33,077 nt of DNA. It comes from an uncultured Peptococcaceae bacterium. Its GTDB lineage: Bacteria; Bacillota; Peptococcia; Peptococcales; Peptococcaceae. The stretch lies in the NCBI GenBank assembly GCA_938044045.1, contig CALIQN010000018.1, forward strand, positions 1-33,077. Direction: 5' to 3'. Position 1 is the first letter of the stretch, and the number at the start of each line of letters is the position of its first letter. The position numbers and the translations under genes were made by a program. The notes under the pieces were generated by a model that saw nothing but the letters and a program-made list of their open reading frames with translations, did not search any database and was not told where the DNA came from. This document shows positions 16,705 to 22,432 of the stretch, one piece after another.

Positions 16705-16874
16705 TACTCATGTCAAACTTAGCAGTCTTTTTAAATTATGGTTTTTATTTCCTCTTGCTGATTGGCTCCCCTATCTTAGCCGCCTTTTTGATTTACCAAT
16801 TTTACTATAAACCACATTTTATCAAAAAAATGAAACTTTGGGGTTTAGATGAAAATGACAATCCCTTTCATTAG
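16701..16874 (+). CDS. 57-residue membrane protein coupled to the symporter
   Basis: The ATG at 16701 overlaps the symporter stop as ATGA, and AAAGGAAG lies upstream. The protein has one or two hydrophobic stretches (about 5-35, with FYFLLLIGSPILAAFLIY), then a basic YYKPHFIKKMK segment and a short acidic tail ending WGLDENDNPFH. The tail probably faces the cytosol by the positive-inside rule. It ends 12 nt before the amidohydrolase start. Small accessory proteins are known next to several SSS transporters; this sequence is not one I recognise. The coupling and intact frame make it a credible gene despite its size. A subunit or stabiliser of the symporter is inferred. Confidence 0.75.
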   Translation: MILMSNLAVFLNYGFYFLLLIGSPILAAFLIYQFYYKPHFIKKMKLWGLDENDNPFH

Positions 16875-16886
16875 AGGAGAGTGCTC

Positions 16887-18512
16887 ATGGAAACTTTATA
16901 TTACAACGGTACGATTTTGACCATGAATGAAACGTGTGATTTTTCTAGCCCTATCTCAGCACTTTTGACTAAAGACGGAAAAATTGTTGACCTCGGCACC
17001 TTAAAAGTGCTAAAAGCAAAGGCACCAAAGGCACATCTTGTTGACCTTGAAGGCCATACCATGCTCCCAGGCTTTATTGACGCCCATAGCCACATCACCA
17101 ACCAACTCAATACCTATCTCTCTGTAGCACCCGAAACAGGCGTTTTAGATGTCCCGACACTCATCAATCGTCTCAAAGAACACTTTAAAACACTTGGACA
17201 AAATGCAGGTGACTACTTTATTGCCATCGGCTATGATGAGGCGTATTATCCCGATAAAACACCCCCTACTCGCCATGACTTAAATCAAGTTTCTAAAACC
17301 ATCCCTATCATCGTCTACCATAAAAGTCTCCATCTGGCTGTTGCCAATGATGAGGCAATGCAGCGTCAAGCTATCACTAAAAACACGCCTAATCCTCATA
17401 GTGGCATTATCCAAAGGGAGGTAGATGGGCATCCCAATGGTATCTTTGAGGAGAAAGCCCTTGATCTTTTAGGTGATTTCCTCTTTGGACTCGTGGGCGA
17501 GATCAAAGACCTCCTGCCAGCCTTTTATAAGACACAACAATACTATGCTAGTTTTGGCATTACCACCGCTCAAGATGGCGCCTCTTCAAAGGCTTACCTC
17601 AAGCTTTTAGAGGCCGCCCAAAAAGCAGATAAACTCATCTTGGATGTCTATGCCTATCCCCTTTTAGATGGAGAAGCTGAATGTCTACCCAAAACAGCCA
17701 GTCAAGCACAAGTGTATCACAAACACTTAAAAATTCTCGGGGGCAAGATTGTCGCTGATGGCTCTCCCCAAGCCAAAACCGCTTGGTTAAGTCAGCCTTA
17801 CTTTATCCCACCTCGTGGCGAAAGTAAAGACTATAGGGGTTATCCCCTCTACAGTGATGAAGAAATGGTCAACTTTATGGTACCCCTCATCCAAAGAGAA
17901 CAACAAATTCTCTGCCATTGTAATGGCGATGCCATGGCAGATCAATTTATCCGCACCTATAAGCTCGCCTTAGCAAAAACCGCTTGCCAAAAAAATCTCC
18001 GTCCAGTGATGATTCATGCCCAAACCGTACGTGAAGACCAGCTTGATGAGATCGCAAACCTTGGTATGATTGCGAGTTTTTTCCATGATCATGTCTACTA
18101 TTGGGGTGAGCATCATCGCCACTCCTCTTTAGGTGAAGCACGTGCCGAGCGTATCAGCCCTTTAAAAAGCGCCTTAAATCGAGGCATCCTCCTCACCCTC
18201 CATCAAGATACGCCTATCATTGCACCAGATATGATACGCACCCTCCATACTGCCGTCAATCGACACACCCATCTTGGTCACCCTTTAGGTGAAGCCTTTA
18301 GTATCCCTATCTACGAAGCCTTAAAAGCAATCACCATCAATGCTAGCTACCAAGCTTTTGACGAGACCATCAAGGGCAGCTTGGCTGTCGGTAAACTCGC
18401 CGACTTTGTCATTTTATCGGATAACCCACTCACCATACCAAAAACAGCCATTAAAACCCTCAAGGTTCTCAAAACCATCAAAGAAGACAAGGTCATCTAT
18501 GAAGCCCCATAA
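16887..18512 (+). CDS. exo-type amidohydrolase (YtcJ-like, Amidohydro_3)
   Basis: The ATG at 16887 (541 residues) is preferred because AGAGGAGA sits 6 nt upstream, whereas a GTG at 16881 would abut it. Metal-binding signature LPGFIDAHSHI with H67 and H69; later candidate ligands lie in ILCHCNGD, VMIHAQ and LTLHQDTPI, the last holding the conserved aspartate. N- and C-terminal beta strands (YYNGTILTM; KLADFVILSDNPL) form the composite urease-type fold. The family hydrolyses amide or similar bonds, but members vary widely and many are uncharacterised. There is no signal peptide, so it acts in the cytosol, most likely on the compound brought in by the symporter encoded just upstream. Confidence 0.85.
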   Translation: METLYYNGTILTMNETCDFSSPISALLTKDGKIVDLGTLKVLKAKAPKAHLVDLEGHTMLPGFIDAHSHITNQLNTYLSVAPETGVLDVPTLINRLKEHFKTLGQNAGDYFIAIGYDEAYYPDKTPPTRHDLNQVSKTIPIIVYHKSLHLAVANDEAMQRQAITKNTPNPHSGIIQREVDGHPNGIFEEKALDLLGDFLFGLVGEIKDLLPAFYKTQQYYASFGITTAQDGASSKAYLKLLEAAQKADKLILDVYAYPLLDGEAECLPKTASQAQVYHKHLKILGGKIVADGSPQAKTAWLSQPYFIPPRGESKDYRGYPLYSDEEMVNFMVPLIQREQQILCHCNGDAMADQFIRTYKLALAKTACQKNLRPVMIHAQTVREDQLDEIANLGMIASFFHDHVYYWGEHHRHSSLGEARAERISPLKSALNRGILLTLHQDTPIIAPDMIRTLHTAVNRHTHLGHPLGEAFSIPIYEALKAITINASYQAFDETIKGSLAVGKLADFVILSDNPLTIPKTAIKTLKVLKTIKEDKVIYEAP

Positions 18513-18522
18513 CGATTTACAC

Positions 18523-18562
18523 TAAGCCCCCTTTAGTGATCAACGTCACTAAAGGGGGCTTA
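18523..18562 (+). terminator. perfect 17-bp hairpin after the amidohydrolase gene
   Basis: TAAGCCCCCTTTAGTGA (18523-18539) and its exact complement (18546-18562) flank a 6-nt loop, 10 nt after the amidohydrolase stop. It sits where a terminator is expected, but no T run follows on either strand, so it is not a standard intrinsic terminator. It may block 3' exonucleases or act with other factors. Confidence 0.5.
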
Positions 18563-18627
18563 AGATATGCCAAACTACCAAAAGGCATGATCTTTAATAA
18601 TTTTATGAGAAACTTCGCCCCTAATGC

Positions 18628-18656
18628 TTGTTGTTTAAGCGCTTCTTTGTTATAGT
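18628..18656 (+). promoter_or_regulatory. promoter of the threonine ammonia-lyase gene
   Basis: TTGTTG (18628-18633), 17-bp spacer, TATAGT (18651-18656), 35 nt before the start codon. A good sigma-A match, placing the lyase in its own transcript. Confidence 0.65.
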
Positions 18657-18691
18657 ATGTAATTAAGCAATTTAATGGAGGTTATCGTAAC

Positions 18692-19912
18692 ATGACGAAT
18701 AAAAGTTTAGAGGAACATCTTAGCGCTATCCAATCTGCTCAAAAGCATTTAGAAGGTGTCCTCGACCCTACTGGACTCATTTATAGCGACTATTTCTCAT
18801 CCCAATACAGCAATCATATTTACTTAAAACCAGAAAATTTACAACGTACAGGGGCGTTTAAGATTAGAGGGGCATACAATCGTATTGCCGAACTCACCGA
18901 AGAAGAAAGGGCCAAAGGGATTATTACCGCATCTGCTGGTAATCACGCTCAGGGCGTGAGCTATGCGTCTCGTGCTTTTAAAGCACCTTGCACCATCGTC
19001 ATGCCAGAAACCACACCCTTAATTAAAATAGAATCCGCTAAAGAAAAAGGGGCGAACATCGTTCTTTTTGGTGCCTCTTATGATGAAGCGTACAATAAGG
19101 CACTGAGTATTTCAAAAGAAACAGGGGCAACCTTTGTCCATGCCTATGATGACTATGGCGTCATTTACGGGCAAGGTACCATTGCCCTAGAAATGCTTGC
19201 AGAAATTCCCGATCTTGATGAAATCATCGTACCTATTGGTGGGGGTGGACTGATTTCAGGGATTGCCCTTGCCGCCAAAGCCATCAAGCCAAGTATTCGT
19301 ATTATTGGCGTTGAGCCAGAAGGTGCCGATTCTATGAGTCGTTCCCTTGCCAAAGGCGAAATTGCCATCTTAGAACGTTGCCAAACCTGTGCAGAAGGGG
19401 TAGCCGTCAAAAAAGTTGGTGAAAATACCCTAGCTTGCGTCAAAGACTATGTTGATGGCATTATCACAGTACCTGAAGAAGACATCATGGAAGCTGTCCT
19501 CCTCCTTATCGAAAAACATAAGCTCGTTGCTGAGGCCAGTGGCGTCCTACCGCTCGCTGCCCTAAAACATCTCAATACCAGAAATAAAAATGTCGGCTGC
19601 GTCATCTCTGGTGGTAACATCGACATGGTCACCATCTCTTCTATGATTAATACCGGGCTTGTCACTCGTGGACGTATCTTTGCCTTTACGGTCGAATTAC
19701 CAGATAAGCCAGGGGAACTTTTGGAAATCGCTACGATACTCTCCAACCTCCGTGCCAATGTCATCGCCCTTGACCACAACCAATTCAAGGCAACCGACCG
19801 TTATCAAAAAGTGCTCCTAGAAGTGACCGCAGAAACCAACGGTCCAGATCATATCAAAGAAATCATGGCTGCCCTCTCTGAAAGAGGCTACGAAATCAAA
19901 CGTTCCTACTAA
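18692..19912 (+). CDS. ilvA: threonine ammonia-lyase with C-terminal ACT domain
   Basis: 406 residues, a fold-type II PLP enzyme that deaminates L-threonine to 2-oxobutanoate and ammonia. Visible: PLP-lysine motif RTGAFKIRGA (K57), ASAGNHAQG phosphate/substrate loop (about 90-98), IGGGGLISG glycine loop (about 185), and a single ACT domain (about 330-406, FTVELPDKPGELLEIATIL). This short one-ACT form is typical of catabolic or TdcB/IlvA-short enzymes rather than the two-ACT biosynthetic form. It has its own promoter and a strong terminator, so it is monocistronic. A serine-active enzyme cannot be excluded. No isoleucine pathway genes are nearby, so a fermentative role is at least as likely as a biosynthetic one. 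Confidence 0.9.
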   Translation: MTNKSLEEHLSAIQSAQKHLEGVLDPTGLIYSDYFSSQYSNHIYLKPENLQRTGAFKIRGAYNRIAELTEEERAKGIITASAGNHAQGVSYASRAFKAPCTIVMPETTPLIKIESAKEKGANIVLFGASYDEAYNKALSISKETGATFVHAYDDYGVIYGQGTIALEMLAEIPDLDEIIVPIGGGGLISGIALAAKAIKPSIRIIGVEPEGADSMSRSLAKGEIAILERCQTCAEGVAVKKVGENTLACVKDYVDGIITVPEEDIMEAVLLLIEKHKLVAEASGVLPLAALKHLNTRNKNVGCVISGGNIDMVTISSMINTGLVTRGRIFAFTVELPDKPGELLEIATILSNLRANVIALDHNQFKATDRYQKVLLEVTAETNGPDHIKEIMAALSERGYEIKRSY

Positions 19913-19948
19913 AATAAGGCTATCCTTTTAGGATAGCCTTATTTTTTT
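19913..19948 (+). terminator. terminator of the threonine ammonia-lyase gene
   Basis: AATAAGGCTATCC (19913-19925), 5-nt loop, exact complement (19931-19943), then T residues to 19948. It begins right after the stop codon. Strong intrinsic terminator on the plus strand. Confidence 0.92.
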
Positions 19949-19952
19949 CAAA

Positions 19953-20099
19953 TAAAAAAAGCACACCAAAAGGTGTGCTTAACTATGCTTCTCCCATCGA
20001 AATGGGAGGTGCAGACTAGCCAAGTCTACAACCAAATTGCTTTTGTAGAAGAGAATTGGTTAAAATTAGCTTTTCTGCTCCCCTAAGCATACCGAAATA
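19953..20099 (-). ncRNA. structured small RNA gene of unknown class
   Basis: A stand-alone transcription unit of about 145 nt on the minus strand, downstream of the pilin-like gene. Promoter: TTGAAA (20129-20134), 17 bp, TAATTT (20106-20111). Structure: closing helix UAUGCUU/AAGCAUA (20085-20091 with 19984-19990); next to it a 7-bp hairpin closed by a UUCG tetraloop (19991-20008); an inner arm GCAGA/UCUGC (20074-20078 with 20011-20015) topped by UCUACAA/UUGUAGA (20043-20049 with 20025-20031). A 9-bp terminator with a U tract (19954-19980) ends it. The three-way arrangement is clear, but it does not match 6S, SRP, tmRNA, RNase P or a riboswitch as I know them, and no start codon with a ribosome binding site lies inside. 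Confidence 0.6.
19954..19980 (-). terminator. terminator of the small RNA near 20.0 kb
   Basis: Minus strand AAGCACACC, 4-nt loop, GGTGTGCTT (19959-19980), followed by seven T (19954-19960). Intrinsic terminator in the minus direction only. Confidence 0.85.
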
Positions 20100-20155
20100 A
20101 GGCTTAAATTACAAGCCATTTTTACTTCTTTCAACTATCAATTTTTATAATATGT

Positions 20156-20497
20156 CTAGCCCTCACCTAAAGTAATCACTTTTTGATCTGTGGTAACGGT
20201 GCCGCTGATAATCCCCTTATCATTGACAGAAATATTATATTTAACAGATTTTTGGGCATCTGTCAGATAGTTATCCAAATCTCCTGTTTTAAATGACTTC
20301 TTTTCCGTGCCTTCTTCTGCTTGGTAAAGCCCTATCGCTGTGACCACTGCCTTGGCATTAGTCTCAGCAACAGCATCTTTTGCCTTATCTGAATAGCCTA
20401 AGAACTTTGGCACAAGTAAGGCAATTAAAATAATTAAGATTGTGATGACAATCATCATTTCCATCAAAGTAAAGCCTTTTTTCTTTCCTTTGAACAT
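20156..20497 (-). CDS. orphan type IV pilin-like (ComGC/GspG-type) protein
   Basis: I start at the ATG at 20497 (113 residues), which has GAGG 6 nt upstream; an in-frame ATG at 20509 has no such site. The N-terminus MFKGKKKGFTLMEM is a class III prepilin signal: basic leader, cleavage expected between G8 and F9, E13 at the +5 position, then a long hydrophobic helix (IVITILIILIALLVPKFLG). The soluble part is short, with AVVTAIGLYQAEEG as in pseudopilins. No prepilin peptidase, assembly ATPase or platform gene is in the window, so those must be elsewhere. It shares an operon with the cupin and FUSC-type genes, an unusual place for a pilin. Confidence 0.85.
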   Translation of the reverse strand: MFKGKKKGFTLMEMMIVITILIILIALLVPKFLGYSDKAKDAVAETNAKAVVTAIGLYQAEEGTEKKSFKTGDLDNYLTDAQKSVKYNISVNDKGIISGTVTTDQKVITLGEG

Positions 20498-20505
20498 GAG
20501 GCACC

Positions 20506-20859
20506 TCATTTATTTTCATAAATGACCGTTGCTAACATCACCATTGGACTATCACCAGTATTCGTAATAGCATGGGTATTGCCATCTGCGGTGTAAATTA
20601 AATCCCCTGGATAAACCTTGACCTCCTTACCATCATCAATTGCTGTTGCTTCCCCTTCTAAGATGTAGTAGAGTTCAAAATTATCTACATGGGAATGTAG
20701 CCCTAAAGACGCCCCCGGCGGAAAGGTCATACGATTGAACATTTTCATTTCTTCTTTGAGATAAACAGGCTCAACCAAAATCTCTAAAGTGACTTCGCCT
20801 TTACCCTCAAACATTTCAGACTTAACTTCTTTTCTTGCACTACCTTTTTGAATAATCAT
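20506..20859 (-). CDS. small cupin-domain protein
   Basis: 117 residues, a single conserved beta-barrel cupin. The first metal motif is GLHSHVDNFELYYILEG (two His and one Glu, about 54-70), the second is PGDLIYTADGNTHAI (final His). These residues normally hold Mn, Fe, Zn or Ni. Proteins of this size can be isomerases, dioxygenases, sugar-binding or sensory proteins; nothing here fixes the substrate. It follows the FUSC-type gene by 7 nt, and its stop overlaps an upstream in-frame ATG of the pilin-like gene. Confidence 0.82.
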   Translation of the reverse strand: MIIQKGSARKEVKSEMFEGKGEVTLEILVEPVYLKEEMKMFNRMTFPPGASLGLHSHVDNFELYYILEGEATAIDDGKEVKVYPGDLIYTADGNTHAITNTGDSPMVMLATVIYENK

Positions 20860-20866
20860 CCTATCT

Positions 20867-21361
20867 TCATCTCCTTAAACGATGGTTTGGTAACAAATGA
20901 TTAATACCAACAGCAACGACAACACCTAGTAAGGTCTCAGCAATTCTCCCCACAGCATAATCTACAATTGTCTGACTTCCCATAGGAATTAACATAATCG
21001 ACAAGTACACCACACAAGCAATGGAAACAGCATCTTCACGCTTGAGCAAGGTTAAAACCTTTATCAAAAGCATGAGTGCTAAACTCACTGAAACATCATA
21101 ACGTGTGCCATAGATTTCGAGGTGTAAGAATTTAAAAAAATAGAGCAGCCCCATACCAAAAGCCCCGCCAAAAACGGTACCCAACACTCGCTCTACACCA
21201 GTGTGCCTGCTATCTGCACTTGTCTTTTTCATACAAATGACCGCTGCAATGACAGCATAAAATGGTTCTGCTGAAACAAATTTAGAAATTAGAATACACA
21301 AAAACACCGCAATACCTGTTTTTGTAATCCTCATACCTATATGAAAAACGTCTTGGTTCAT
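20867..21361 (-). CDS. FUSC-type / aromatic-acid-exporter-like membrane protein
   Basis: 164 residues with about four hydrophobic segments. The start GMRITKTGIAVFLCILISK, then FYAVIAAVICM and GVERVLGTVFGGAFGMGLLYF, match the N-terminal membrane half of the ArAE_1/FUSC family (YgaE/YqjA-like). It lacks the cytosolic C-terminal domain of longer members, so it may need a partner or work as an oligomer. GAGGAG precedes the ATG at 21361. First gene of a three-gene operon with a cupin and a pilin-like protein. Efflux of small acids is the family guess; substrate unknown. Confidence 0.75.
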   Translation of the reverse strand: MNQDVFHIGMRITKTGIAVFLCILISKFVSAEPFYAVIAAVICMKKTSADSRHTGVERVLGTVFGGAFGMGLLYFFKFLHLEIYGTRYDVSVSLALMLLIKVLTLLKREDAVSIACVVYLSIMLIPMGSQTIVDYAVGRIAETLLGVVVAVGINHLLPNHRLRR

Positions 21362-21382
21362 AACTCACTCCTCTTAGGGGTA

Positions 21383-21411
21383 ATTGTACACAATTTGCCC
21401 TAAGTAGACAA
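21383..21411 (-). promoter_or_regulatory. promoter of the FUSC-cupin-pilin operon
   Basis: Minus strand TTGTCT (21406-21411), 17-bp spacer, TACAAT (21383-21388), about 20 nt before the start codon. The -10 overlaps the inverted repeat ATTGT-AC-ACAAT (21383-21394), a possible repressor site. Confidence 0.65.
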
Positions 21412-21702
21412 GATTTTTCCCCTTTCATCAATGATCAGAATCACGCCTTAGCCTATGATTTTAAAGCGTCTAGGAATAGATGTACCCTTTTTCTCTACCT
21501 CTTAATAGTCATATAAAGTGTTTTTTTCTTTAGTTTAAAGTATATCTCACTTCATCCTCTGTTATTCGCCTTCTTATCTCTCTTTATTAAAAAATACCCC
21601 CTTACATCCCCCTTTTTATCCAAGGTTTTATATCTTATATTTTATAAATCATTACATAACCATTAAGACCCCTCATTTTAGCTAGTGAAAGCATCTAAAT
21701 AG
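21412..21702. other. AT-rich intergenic stretch without a recognised gene
   Basis: Very AT-rich with poly-T and poly-C runs. No frame longer than a few codons has a ribosome binding site, and no clear hairpin or repeat was seen. It may be decayed sequence upstream of the coding remnant that follows. Confidence 0.4.
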
Positions 21703-21837
21703 TGGTATGATGGGGCAAACTATTTTTTAGGCGGTTATCAAAAGACTACGCCAGTCACCTATCACAGGGTAAAAGATGGCTACCGCTACTGTGGTTTTCT
21801 TCCCTTATCTTTAAAAAAGGGGATTAAATTTTTTTGA
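21703..21837 (+). pseudogene. C-terminal remnant of an exported-type protein
   Basis: Between an in-frame TAG at 21700 and a TGA at 21835-21837 the frame is open with no start codon. It reads like a real protein end: WYDGANYFLGGY, then TPVTYHRVKDGYRYCGF and a basic tail. The GGY...TP.TY...GY.G.L.L pattern resembles the C-termini of small secreted Gram-positive proteins. A decayed gene is the simplest reading. The same bases can fold into hairpins, for example CACAGGGUA with UACC-GCUA-CUGUG, so a structured RNA is the alternative. An extended -10 (TGGTATGAT, 21703-21711) at its upstream edge could drive the next gene. Confidence 0.4.
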
Positions 21838-21918
21838 GCTTATTGTATCAAAATCCGAAGAATAAAGGTAATATTGACCCCCTTTATTCCTATCTTGTAA
21901 ATGTAAGGCGGTAATATC

Positions 21919-22383
21919 ATGAAGAAAAAAATCGTGTTCAGTTTTATTGTTCTCATGAGTATAGGATTTTCCCTATTTTTATTGTTACCTGGTAAAAGTA
22001 ATTTTACCTGCACTCTAGAGAACCACTCAGGCACTGCCGTAAAGGATGTGCAAGTCATTCTAGAACAAGGTAATAAGCAAATCCTCTTATTGCAACACCC
22101 TATACTCGCATCAGAGGAAAAAATGCTTTTTACCAAATCCTTTGTCAGTAATGAATTAATCCAAAACAACAGTGAATCAGTGATTAAGCTCAACTATAAG
22201 GTCAATAATAAAAGCAAATCTTTTCCTGTCATTCCCTACACCGAGTCATTAAATACCTCTTTTTTTGAAATTGCCTTTGAAAAAAACGGCGATGTGGTCA
22301 AAACCATTTTAAAAAATACTGACGATTCAAGCAAAGAACTGGTACTTGATACCGAATCATCAATAGGTAGTGCCAACTTGTAA
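21919..22383 (+). CDS. small membrane-anchored or secreted protein, unknown function
   Basis: 154 residues; ATG at 21919 with AAGGCGG upstream. Residues about 4-25 form a hydrophobic signal or anchor (IVFSFIVLMSIGFSLFLLLPG). The rest is a probable beta-rich extracytoplasmic domain: TCTLENHSGTAVKDVQVILEQG, LNYKVNNKSKSF, SSKELVLDTES. There are few charged clusters and a single cysteine in the mature part. I do not recognise the family. It sits alone on the plus strand, after a coding remnant that also looks like an exported protein, so the two may once have been a pair. A strong bidirectional terminator follows. Confidence 0.6.
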   Translation: MKKKIVFSFIVLMSIGFSLFLLLPGKSNFTCTLENHSGTAVKDVQVILEQGNKQILLLQHPILASEEKMLFTKSFVSNELIQNNSESVIKLNYKVNNKSKSFPVIPYTESLNTSFFEIAFEKNGDVVKTILKNTDDSSKELVLDTESSIGSANL

Positions 22384-22393
22384 AAAGCAAAAT

Positions 22394-22426
22394 AAAAAAG
22401 CCATCTCTTTACGAGATGGCTTTTTT
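22394..22426. terminator. bidirectional terminator between the small exported protein and xsc
   Basis: AAAAAAGCCATCTC (22394-22407), 5-nt loop, exact complement (22413-22426). A and T runs on both sides make it work for both converging genes. Confidence 0.92.
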
Positions 22427-22432
22427 AGATGC

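Noticed and set aside
19984..20091. tRNA-like fold (7-bp closing stem with an adjacent T-arm-like hairpin)
   Set aside because: The adjacent arm is a 7-bp stem with a UUCG tetraloop, there is no D-arm, anticodon arm or CCA context, and the middle is too long.
21760..21795. Cobalamin riboswitch, suggested by CCGCUACUGUGG
   Set aside because: Only this short piece matches; the rest of the cobalamin core is absent.
21711..21800. Cyclic-di-GMP (GEMM) riboswitch, suggested by GGGGCAAAC and GAUGGCUACCG
   Set aside because: The conserved ACGCAAAGCC core and the order of helices are missing, and the same bases read as a plausible protein tail.
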